Origin: Pseudomonadota bacterium
GTDB lineage: Bacteria > Pseudomonadota > Alphaproteobacteria > Sphingomonadales > Sphingomonadaceae
Direction: 5' to 3'
Assembly: GCA_023389105.1 (NCBI GenBank)
Contig: JAEWEY010000001.1
Location: 166,974-230,973 of the forward strand
Length of the DNA: 64,000 nucleotides
Position 1 is the first letter of the stretch. The number at the start of each line of letters is the position of its first letter. The translations under genes and the position numbers were made by a program. Shown one piece after another: positions 33,093 through 42,951 of this stretch. The notes below the pieces were generated by a model that saw only the letters and a program-made list of their open reading frames with translations, ran no database searches and had not been told where the DNA came from.

Positions 33093-33125
33093 GCGCGAAT
33101 GTTCCGAATGTTCACAGTGACGGGC
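33093..33125. repeat. 33-bp dispersed repeat, copy 2
   Basis: Identical over 33 bases and in the same orientation as 12057-12089. It lies in the 332-base gap between the chaplin-like gene start (32895) and the end of the gene at 33228. Apart from it I see nothing of note in that gap beyond the chaplin-like gene's ribosome site and a loose GC-rich patch. Confidence 0.85.
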
Positions 33126-33227
33126 AGTTTTCTGGAAACTCCCACTCGCAAAATTCACCGCCAATGCGTTCATCGGCCAGCCTAAGCAGGCCCGGGGCAT
33201 TGTAGGACAGCGCTTTCTCGCGCGCGC

Positions 33228-33542
33228 CTAGCGGCGGTTGACGCCGAGGCGGCCGGTGGCGTCGGTGATGGCGGCGCGTTTGGTGCGGCGGTCGTAGGCG
33301 CAGAGCTTCACGTCGATGACGCCGCCGCGGTTATAGCCCTCGACGATGCGCAGCTCGACCGGGACGGTGTCCGGGAAGCTCGCCGTGTCGCCGACGATCT
33401 TCTTCTGCTTGAGGTCGACCATCGACAGGCAGGCGCGGTTCACGGCGCGGTTCATGGACGCCCAGGCCCGCGGCGTGCTGGCGCCGGCGGCGGAGCCGGC
33501 GAGCATGGCGGCGGCGGCGAGGAGCAGGCGGGTGGGGGTCAT
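33228..33542 (-). CDS. Small exported hypothetical protein
   Basis: A 104-aa secreted protein with an N-terminal signal (LLLAAAAMLAGSAAGA). The mature part has WASMNRAVNRACLSMVDL and VIDVKLCAYDRRTKRAAI, giving two cysteines likely in a disulfide and a basic C-terminus. I recognise the pattern in small conserved sphingomonad exported proteins but not a function. It is followed on the minus strand by the 33-bp repeat region. It is the last high-GC gene before the AT-richer insert. Confidence 0.7.
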   Translation of the reverse strand: MTPTRLLLAAAAMLAGSAAGASTPRAWASMNRAVNRACLSMVDLKQKKIVGDTASFPDTVPVELRIVEGYNRGGVIDVKLCAYDRRTKRAAITDATGRLGVNRR

Positions 33543-33659
33543 GCGGGATCTCCTGTCGATGAAACGCGGTGCTGGGGTGGCAGGAGAGGGGAAGCGAGGC
33601 GGACAGTCCAGATGGGAAATGTTCAGGTCCGATCACTCGTTTTGCGACATGTACCATGC

Positions 33660-33685
33660 TTGACACACTGTGCCACTTGTGGCAC
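33660..33685 (+). promoter_or_regulatory. Promoter element with perfect palindromic operator
   Basis: TTGACA (33660-33665) is a consensus -35. It is followed at once by GTGCCACTTGTGGCAC (33670-33685), a perfect 7-bp inverted repeat with a 2-base centre. No good -10 hexamer lies 17 bases downstream. The palindrome is a natural operator for the XRE antitoxin, which would repress its own operon. The distance to the toxin start is 127 bases. Confidence 0.5.
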
Positions 33686-33778
33686 GTTTCCTAGGTGCTT
33701 TAATTACCGCACAGGCGCCGCTAAAAGAAAAAAGGGGGCTGCGTCTTACACAGGGCAGTTCAGTAGAAAGGGGTTACC

Positions 33779-33844
33779 ATGCATGAAAAATATAAGATGA
33801 GGCGGGCCAAGCATGAAAACGGTAGTATTCTATCGAACCGATAG
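33779..33844 (+). CDS. Possible 21-codon upstream reading frame of the toxin gene
   Basis: ATG at 33779 has GAAAGGGG just upstream, a better ribosome site than the toxin's own ATG at 33813, and encodes MHEKYKMRRAKHENGSILSNR in the +1 frame, stopping at 33844. It overlaps the toxin start, so it could couple or limit toxin translation. The string GCATGAAAA occurs at both starts. It may be no more than chance. Confidence 0.3.
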   Translation: MHEKYKMRRAKHENGSILSNR

Positions 33845-34157
33845 AGGTAAAGAAGTTGTAATTGACGAACTGAAGAAACTTTCGCTCGCGGATAGAAAAG
33901 TTATCGGCGAAGACTTGCGCTTCGTGCAGATGGCATATCCTGTGGGACCACCACATTGTAGGGTGTTAGGCAATGCCCTTTGGGAGGTTCGAAGTTCTCT
34001 TCCGTCAGGAAATGAATATAGACTGATTTGCACATATGATGGCCAAACAGAGACGATCTTCGTCCTCAGCGGGTTTATCAAAAAAACTCGGAGGACGCCC
34101 GCGTCTGAAATCAACCTTGCGAAAAGCCGCAGGAGTAAGCTTCAAAGGCGTGAGTGA
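33813..34157 (+). CDS. RelE/HigB-like toxin
   Basis: A 114-aa toxin of the phage-derived Gp49-like/HigB group (PF05973), an mRNA interferase-type fold. It has VVFYRTDRGKEVVIDELKKL, then RVLGNALWEVRSSLPSGNEYRLIC and IFVLSGFIKKTRRTP; the Trp-Glu-hydrophobic-Arg segment and the late FIKKT..T are diagnostic. The ATG at 33813 has no clear ribosome site. The gene and its antitoxin partner have distinctly lower GC than the surroundings, as expected for an acquired cassette. It precedes the antitoxin in the order typical of higBA. Confidence 0.85.
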   Translation: MKTVVFYRTDRGKEVVIDELKKLSLADRKVIGEDLRFVQMAYPVGPPHCRVLGNALWEVRSSLPSGNEYRLICTYDGQTETIFVLSGFIKKTRRTPASEINLAKSRRSKLQRRE

Positions 34158-34458
34158 GGTTGTGGATCCTGCGCTTCGAGATGCGAGTGATTTTACGTCT
34201 CTTGAGGAGTTCCTTGCTGACGAGGGTATTCTCGAGGAAGTTACAGCTCGCGCGATCAAGAGGGTTATTGCGCTTCAGCTTAGACAAGCGATGACCGATC
34301 AGCATCTATCTAAGGTCGCGATGGCCGAAAGTATGGGGACAAGTAGGCGGCAACTCGACCGTGTGCTCGACGAAGAAGGGCATGATGCCATAACGATTGA
34401 AACCTTAGCGAGAGCGGCATCGGCCGTCGGTAAGAAACTGAAGGTGGAACTAGTTTAG
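34036..34458 (+). CDS. XRE-family antitoxin of the RelE/HigB-like toxin
   Basis: A protein of up to 140 aa. The conserved part begins DFTSLEEFLADEGILEEVTARAIKRVIALQLRQAM and has the helix-turn-helix LSKVAMAESMGTSRRQLDRVLD, ending KKLKVELV as in this antitoxin group. The listed start at 34036 overlaps the toxin by 122 bases. A GTG at 34150 or 34162, near the toxin end, would give the usual shorter antitoxin; the sequence does not decide. It presumably binds the toxin and the upstream operator. Confidence 0.82.
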   Translation: MMAKQRRSSSSAGLSKKLGGRPRLKSTLRKAAGVSFKGVSEVVDPALRDASDFTSLEEFLADEGILEEVTARAIKRVIALQLRQAMTDQHLSKVAMAESMGTSRRQLDRVLDEEGHDAITIETLARAASAVGKKLKVELV

Positions 34459-34474
34459 AGATCGCCTGAAGGAT

Positions 34475-35803
34475 TTAAGCGGCCTCGGGTAGCCGAGCTG
34501 CTCCTATAGCTAGAAGCCAATTTGCTTCTAGGTCTGACAATTGCTCATCGAGTGCGTCAGCCTCTGGCTCTAAGACAATTGACGCAATCGCAGGATGGTC
34601 GCAGTCACAGGCCTCAAAAGCGTCGGCCGAAAGGCCGAGGGCCTGCACCCTCTCGGCGAAAGTAGGATGCGTGTCGATTGGATGCGCTTGGACGGTCGCA
34701 GCGACTGAGTTTCGGAGACTGACCCAATCTGCATCTTTGGCGAGTTTTGAAGCTTCCGTGAAAGTTGAACCTAATCGGTTATAGGTTCTGCCTTCGCCAA
34801 GGGCGGCAACATGCTGATGAGTTAGCCAGTCCCAATTTTCAGAAAATAAAGCGACCTTGAGTAGCGCTGTGGCCAATGCCTTGGGGCTCGAAACGCTGGC
34901 CCCCGCTTGGTCGGCAATAAGCTCTCGTTCCCTTCCAACTGTCCGCTCGGATGTTGCGAAGCGCGTCAGGTAAGCGCTGAGAGCAACGACTGCAGGCAAG
35001 CGCCCTAAATCGGCTGCGCTCTCAGTCGACTGTGAGAGTACCGCCAAAGCGTGTGACAAGCGCGAATAGGTGGGCGCGAACTTAAGGCTGTAAACTGTGT
35101 CCGACCCGCGAAAGTGCCCTAGCTCATGTCCGATTACGGCGTTGAACTCTTCTTCGCTCAATATCCGCATTAAACCCAGAGAGACGAACAATGTTGTTCC
35201 GTGGAGATCTTCGCCGGAGCCCATTAGTTTGGCGGGCGCTGAAGTTACAAAGAAGTTCGGCTCCAGTCCGATGATAATATGATCGGGACGCTGCGACCCA
35301 AGTCGATCAGCGATGTCATCTACCCGATGTCGAAGCTCCGTGGACTGCGATCTGGATGCTCGCACTACCATTGGTTCAACGCGAAAGAACGCGAAGGCTG
35401 ATCTGATCAACGCGTAGCAGGCGAACAAAGCGCCCAAACCAACGGCGAGCATAATACCGCCGTGCACGCGACCGATTGTCGAAGCTTCCAGAGTGAACAG
35501 ACTATAAATCAGAAGACCAGCTTGGACGAGGACCGACGCAGCAAGCAGCACCATCACAAGTCTGGCCGAGGGTCCAAAGATCAGGCTCATGCGTGATCTG
35601 TCGGTGCCCGCGAGTCGTGGCGAGCCTACAATGATCACAAAGATCAGCGCGCCTATGAGGTAGCCAGCGACCACCATCTCGGCGACCAGGTTTGCCTCGT
35701 CTCCTGAAGCAAAAGCCGCACTAGTAAGCCAACCTATTGTTGGCATCACGAATAGGCAGAGGCCCAGTACCAAAAGCTGATTGCCGTCGTCCTCTGCTTC
35801 CAT
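34475..35803 (-). CDS. M48-family membrane metalloprotease
   Basis: A 442-aa integral-membrane zinc peptidase. About four to five hydrophobic segments occupy the first 160 residues. The catalytic motif is IGHELGHF (HExxH, about residue 226) and the third ligand is in GRERELIADQAGASVS (ExxxD). M48 enzymes such as HtpX and BepA clear misfolded membrane or envelope proteins. A short PIDTHPTFAERVQAL motif precedes the cytosolic tail, as in the family. The ATG at 35803 or a GTG one codon earlier both have GGGGGG upstream. Its GC is lower than that of uvrA and it is convergent with the antitoxin. Confidence 0.88.
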   Translation of the reverse strand: MEAEDDGNQLLVLGLCLFVMPTIGWLTSAAFASGDEANLVAEMVVAGYLIGALIFVIIVGSPRLAGTDRSRMSLIFGPSARLVMVLLAASVLVQAGLLIYSLFTLEASTIGRVHGGIMLAVGLGALFACYALIRSAFAFFRVEPMVVRASRSQSTELRHRVDDIADRLGSQRPDHIIIGLEPNFFVTSAPAKLMGSGEDLHGTTLFVSLGLMRILSEEEFNAVIGHELGHFRGSDTVYSLKFAPTYSRLSHALAVLSQSTESAADLGRLPAVVALSAYLTRFATSERTVGRERELIADQAGASVSSPKALATALLKVALFSENWDWLTHQHVAALGEGRTYNRLGSTFTEASKLAKDADWVSLRNSVAATVQAHPIDTHPTFAERVQALGLSADAFEACDCDHPAIASIVLEPEADALDEQLSDLEANWLLAIGAARLPEAA

Positions 35804-35877
35804 CACGCATACCCCCCAACGATCCGGCGAGGTAAAACGTAATTTAATTCAGATCACTCATCAAGTTGGGACGGCAG

Positions 35878-38859
<2,982 letters not shown>

Positions 38860-38871
38860 AGGATCGGCTTC

Positions 38872-38886
38872 GTTCCGTTTATGTTC
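38872..38886 (-). promoter_or_regulatory. LexA (SOS) box upstream of uvrA
   Basis: GTTC (38872-38875), seven bases, GTTC (38883-38886) on the plus strand reads GAAC-N7-GAAC toward uvrA. It matches the alphaproteobacterial LexA operator GTTC-N7-GTTC and lies 13 bases before the uvrA ATG, where it would block transcription initiation or early elongation. Confidence 0.75.
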
Positions 38887-38998
38887 TGATCTAGCGTGAG
38901 GTGCCGCACCCGGTCAACGCGGCTGTTGGAATATGGGTGCGGCGGCTTGAATTACGAGTCAGACCCTAGATGGTTCGAACGCGGAAGCCGGCCGTCAA

Positions 38999-41164
38999 TC
39001 AGCTTTCTTTGTCGAACCGGAGCTTGGGCACGCGCCGGCCGCGCTTGAGCGCCTGCCCGCGACCGGAAAGCGAAGGGTTGGACATGAAGTATTCGTGCAG
39101 GTTGAATGCCTGCCCGGCTTTCGGCTGTAGCCGCACGTAGCTGCCATCGGACCGCAGGCGCCAGCTTTGCTCATTGTCGATGAGGTTGGCCATCATCACC
39201 TGATCGAGCAATTGCGCGTGCACCGTCGGGTTCTCGATCGGCAGCATATATTCGATGCGGCGATCGAAGTTGCGTTGCATCCAGTCGGCCGAGCTGATGC
39301 AGACCTTGGCATGCGGGCTGGGCAGGTCGTGGCCGTTGGCGAAGCACCACAGCCGGGCGTGCTCGAGGAAGCGGCCGACGATCGATTTGACCTGGATGTT
39401 CTCCGACATGCCTTTCACACCCGGGCGCAGGCAGCAGACGCCCCGAACGACGAGCTGAATGGGAACGCCCGCAGCGCTTGCTTCATACAGCTTGTCGATC
39501 ATCGTCCGGTCGACGAGCGCGTTCATCTTCGCCCAAATCCCCGCCGGCTTACGGCTCTTCGCGGCTGCGATTTCGGCGTCGATCAGCTTGATCAGTTCGC
39601 TGCGCATATTTTGCGGCGAGATAACGAGTTGCCGCAGGTTTCGCGGTTCCAGATAGCCGGTGATGTAGTTGAACAGCTTCGCCGCTTCGCGGCCGAGCTT
39701 CGGATCGGCGGTGAAGTAGCTGAGGTCGGTGTAGATACGCGCGGTCACGGGGTGATAGTTGCCGGTGCCGAAGTGGCAGTAGGTGCGGTAGCGCTTATCC
39801 TCGCGGCGAACCACCATCGCCACTTTCGCGTGGGTCTTCCAGTCGATGAAGCCGTAGACGACCTGCACGCCCGCGCGCTCAAGCGCGTCGGCCCACATCA
39901 AGTTCTGCTCTTCATCGAAACGGGCCTTGAGCTCGATCACCGCGGTGACCGATTTGCCGGCTTCGGCCGCATCAATCAGCGCCTTGATGACGGCGGACTG
40001 CTTGCCCGCGCGATAGAGGGCCTGCTTGATGGCGATGACGTCGGGGTCCGCGGCGGCCTGCTGGATGAATTCCACCACCACCTCGAAGCTTTCGTAGGGG
40101 TGATGGACCAGGATGTCCTTTTCCTTGATCGCCGCGAAGCAATCGCCGCCATGCTCGCGGATCCGCTCCGGAAAACGGGGCGTGAAGGGCGTGAATTTGA
40201 GGTCGGGGCGCTCCTCATCGACAAGCAACGCAAGGTCAGCCATGCCAAGAAGCCCACGGGTGACAGAAGTCACGGCATCGCCGACGTCCAGGCCATCCTG
40301 GATGACGTGGACGAGCTCCTCCGACATGTCTTCCTCGAGCTCAAGCCTGACCACCCGGCCGCGACGGCGGCGCTTGATGGCGGTTCGAAAGTATCGGACG
40401 AGATCCTCCGCTTCCTCCTCGACCTCGATATCGCTGTCGCGGATGACGCGGAACACGCCGCCCCGAAGGACCTGATATTTCGGGAACAGATAATCGGTCT
40501 TGCGCCGGATCAGCGCTTCGAGCGAAATCGATTGGGCACGATCACCGGGAATGCGGACGAAACGCGGCAGTGCCGCCGGCGCCATCAACAGTTCGCGCAC
40601 GATGGTCTTTCCCTTCTTGAGCTCGAAGATGAGACTCAATCCCTGGTTGGGAATGAACGGGAAGGGGTGGGCAGGGTCGATCGCCTGAGGCGTCAGGACG
40701 GGAAAAATCTGTTCGCGGAAATGCTGGTCGAGCCAGGCTTCGCCCGCCTCGTCGAGCGGCTCGTCACCGATCACCTCGATGCCTGCCAGCTCAAGGCTCG
40801 CGCGCAAGGTCGCCCATGTCTCATGCTGCTGCGCAACCAGTTCGTCCGCTGCAATGGCGATGGCGTTCAATTGCTGGGTGGGGGTCAGGCCGTCCATGGA
40901 CAGGTCTTCGACGCCGAGGACCTGGTGCGCTTTCAGCCCGGCGACCCGGACCATGTAGAATTCGTCGAGGTTGCTGGCCGAGATCGACAAAAAGCGTAGC
41001 CGCTCGAGCAAAGGATGCCGGGGGTTGCTGGCTTCTTCGAGGACGCGGCGATTGAACTCCAGCCAGCTCAGTTCGCGGTTGAAGTAGCGTGGCTCTGCCA
41101 TTTGCGGATCGCCGGACGCTTTACTCATCCGCTCTTCGGGCGCAGCTTGGTTCGCATCGGTCAT
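38999..41164 (-). CDS. ppk1: Polyphosphate kinase 1
   Basis: A 721-aa membrane-associated enzyme that polymerises ATP gamma-phosphate to polyphosphate, via a phosphohistidine. The N-terminal domain begins YFNRELSWLEFNRRVLEEA. The two catalytic histidine regions are DWKTHAKVAMVVRRE and SPHAKVCISSADWMQRN, and the C-terminal RRIEYMLPIENP is normal. The start is the ATG at 41164 (TDANQAAPEER); a longer upstream frame covers the divergent gene. A PPase-like gene sits divergently, so the locus handles polyphosphate and pyrophosphate. Confidence 0.97.
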   Translation of the reverse strand: MTDANQAAPEERMSKASGDPQMAEPRYFNRELSWLEFNRRVLEEASNPRHPLLERLRFLSISASNLDEFYMVRVAGLKAHQVLGVEDLSMDGLTPTQQLNAIAIAADELVAQQHETWATLRASLELAGIEVIGDEPLDEAGEAWLDQHFREQIFPVLTPQAIDPAHPFPFIPNQGLSLIFELKKGKTIVRELLMAPAALPRFVRIPGDRAQSISLEALIRRKTDYLFPKYQVLRGGVFRVIRDSDIEVEEEAEDLVRYFRTAIKRRRRGRVVRLELEEDMSEELVHVIQDGLDVGDAVTSVTRGLLGMADLALLVDEERPDLKFTPFTPRFPERIREHGGDCFAAIKEKDILVHHPYESFEVVVEFIQQAAADPDVIAIKQALYRAGKQSAVIKALIDAAEAGKSVTAVIELKARFDEEQNLMWADALERAGVQVVYGFIDWKTHAKVAMVVRREDKRYRTYCHFGTGNYHPVTARIYTDLSYFTADPKLGREAAKLFNYITGYLEPRNLRQLVISPQNMRSELIKLIDAEIAAAKSRKPAGIWAKMNALVDRTMIDKLYEASAAGVPIQLVVRGVCCLRPGVKGMSENIQVKSIVGRFLEHARLWCFANGHDLPSPHAKVCISSADWMQRNFDRRIEYMLPIENPTVHAQLLDQVMMANLIDNEQSWRLRSDGSYVRLQPKAGQAFNLHEYFMSNPSLSGRGQALKRGRRVPKLRFDKES

Positions 41165-41247
41165 GTCGCTAAACTGAAACCGGTTTTGGTTACAGTCTTG
41201 TGACCATCGCGCGAAGTCGCGCGATCCTGTCAGCGGAAAGGTCCGTG

Positions 41248-41604
41248 ATGTCGAAGGACAAGAAGAAAAAAGACAAGAAGGCAGGCAAGAAGAAGGACAA
41301 GTTGAAGGCGCTGGCCGGCAATCCGCTCGTCGCCGATGTCGTGGCAGCGGCGCTGGTCGCGACGGCGGCCGCATTGAAGGACAGCAAGCGCGCGCGAGCG
41401 CTGGCGTCGGACGCGGCTGAAGAGTTGACCGCGCTCTCGAAGTCGTCGTCGAAGACGGGGTCGGCGATGTGGGAGCTGGCGCTTCAGGTCGGTCGCCAGA
41501 GCCTGGAAGCGCTGCTCGACGGTGCGAAAGCTGGCGCGACCCAAGATGGACCAGAGCCCGGCAAATCCCCGGCGACGCGCGCAAAGAAAACGGACGCGGC
41601 CTAG
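41248..41604 (+). CDS. Small lysine-rich protein beside ppk1
   Basis: A 118-aa protein with a strongly basic N-terminus (SKDKKKKDKKAGKKKDKLKAL) followed by an Ala-rich helical stretch ADVVAAALVATAAALKDSKRARALASDAAEEL. The lysine tract could bind polyphosphate or nucleic acid, which would fit its place next to ppk1, but no homologous family is known to me. GGAAAGG precedes the ATG at 41248. It shares a divergent promoter region of about 80 bases with ppk1 and lies 40 bases before the PPase-like gene, probably as one operon. Confidence 0.65.
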   Translation: MSKDKKKKDKKAGKKKDKLKALAGNPLVADVVAAALVATAAALKDSKRARALASDAAEELTALSKSSSKTGSAMWELALQVGRQSLEALLDGAKAGATQDGPEPGKSPATRAKKTDAA

Positions 41605-41643
41605 CCTTACGCAACTTCCGCCTCGCTCAGGCATTCGCGAACG

Positions 41644-42210
41644 ATGATTCCTCCACCGCTCGAGACGCTGCCGCACGAGCTCGATCGTGCAAAACTGACT
41701 TGCCAGGCGATCGTCGAGGCGCCCGCGGGGTCCAGGGTAAAGGTCTATTATGATCCCGAGAGCCACCGTTTCCGGATCGGCAAGTTTCTTCCGATCGGAA
41801 TGGTCTTCCCGCTCGACTTCGCCTTCATTCCCTCAACGCTGGCGGGAGACGGGGATCCCGTCGATCTTCTCATCTTGCCGGAGGCGGCGTTGCCGGTTGG
41901 GTCGCTGGTCACCGTGCGGATCCTCGGCATTCTGGAGGCCGAGCAGTTCAAGCCAAACAAGAAGCCACGCCGTAATGACAGGGTCATTGCGCGGCTGAAC
42001 GAGAGCAAGCTGTTCACCGAGGTGCGCCATCTCGATCAGCTCGGCGGGAAGTTCGTCGAGGAATTGAGCAGCTTCTTCAGCACCTACAAGCGCTTGCGCA
42101 ACCAGACCTATAACGTGCTGTCCGTCGGCGGACCCGAGCGTGCTGCGGACCTCATCCTGGAGGGTGCGGCGGAATATTCGAAGCGGACCGCGTCAGGCCC
42201 GGCGTCGTGA
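41644..42210 (+). CDS. Divergent inorganic-pyrophosphatase-like protein
   Basis: A 188-aa protein with the soluble PPase (family I) fold. The core GDGDPVDLLILPEA, in FAFIPSTLAGDGDPVD, keeps the Asp triad equivalent to E. coli Asp65/67/70, IVEAP keeps Glu20 and VKVYY keeps Lys29. But Glu31, Arg43, Tyr51/55 are replaced by Tyr, Lys, Phe, Phe, and the acidic loop with Asp97/102 is replaced by EQFKPNKKPRRND. Activity on PPi may be weak or altered. It follows the lysine-rich gene and lies near ppk1. Confidence 0.8.
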   Translation: MIPPPLETLPHELDRAKLTCQAIVEAPAGSRVKVYYDPESHRFRIGKFLPIGMVFPLDFAFIPSTLAGDGDPVDLLILPEAALPVGSLVTVRILGILEAEQFKPNKKPRRNDRVIARLNESKLFTEVRHLDQLGGKFVEELSSFFSTYKRLRNQTYNVLSVGGPERAADLILEGAAEYSKRTASGPAS

Positions 42211-42309
42211 TGGCGCAGGGTGCAAGCGATGGGCGTCGCGGGGCACTCGATTGAGCTCGTTCCCACACGCTGGACTGTCCCACTAGCGGAAGCTAGCTCT
42301 GAAGGCCGT

Positions 42310-42897
42310 ATGTTTCTGGTCACGCGCAGAAGCCTTTTGCTCCTTGCTGCAGTGGTTGCGGCACCCGCATTGGCGCAGACCGTTCCCATTTCAATGAGCC
42401 CATTCGCGGGCAGCAATTCCGAAGATTCGACGGCCAACACCGGCTATCCGTTCGGCGAGTCCGAAGCGATGGCGCGGCAGATGGCGAACGGGGTGCGGCT
42501 TACGCGGCTGAACCATGACCTTTGCTGGCAATATGGCTGCCTGGTGATCGCCAATCAGTCCAAGAACTATCGGATCACCGAATTCCGGGTGCAGGAAGCG
42601 GCGCGCAACGGGACGATGCAGTGGAGCGCCAACCAGTTCCGCCAATTCGGTTCGGGTGTCGAGCCGCGCAAGGCGGTGTTCCTGTTCAAGACGGGGAAGC
42701 CGGAGACGTGCGACTGGCCGGTGCGGTTCACGCTAAGCGACCCGAAGCGGCGCGAGACGATGACGGTGCAGATGCGCGCCAGCCTGTGCGTCTCGCCGCA
42801 CCGGGACTCGCTAGTGCGCGTCAACGTCGTGCATCCGGAAGTGACGGTCGGCGAGCCGCAGCCGGCAGCTAGTGCTGGGCATATCACACGCGATTGA
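42310..42897 (+). CDS. Exported hypothetical protein
   Basis: A 195-aa secreted protein. The signal peptide (FLVTRRSLLLLAAVVAAPALAQ) has an RR pair that could also serve Tat. The mature chain has LNHDLCWQYGCLVIANQSKNYRITEF and GKPETCDWPVRFTL, giving four cysteines likely in two disulfides, and a beta-rich profile. I know of no functional assignment. The ATG at 42310 begins the signal; a longer frame from 42220 is not supported by a signal peptide. It is followed by the DUF885 gene. Confidence 0.72.
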   Translation: MFLVTRRSLLLLAAVVAAPALAQTVPISMSPFAGSNSEDSTANTGYPFGESEAMARQMANGVRLTRLNHDLCWQYGCLVIANQSKNYRITEFRVQEAARNGTMQWSANQFRQFGSGVEPRKAVFLFKTGKPETCDWPVRFTLSDPKRRETMTVQMRASLCVSPHRDSLVRVNVVHPEVTVGEPQPAASAGHITRD

Positions 42898-42951
42898 CAA
42901 GTAAGGTGGCGCGGCCAGTCTCGGGCGCCTTCTTTCCGGAGTCTCCCGCTA

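Noticed and set aside
39167..40999. Long plus-strand open frame (610 aa) over ppk1
   Set aside because: Antisense shadow of a well-supported kinase gene, without ribosome site or recognisable domain.
41165..41614. 150-residue N-terminal extension of ppk1
   Set aside because: It has no similarity to the family, overlaps the divergent small gene and is rich in Pro/Arg/Ser; the ATG at 41164 gives normal length.
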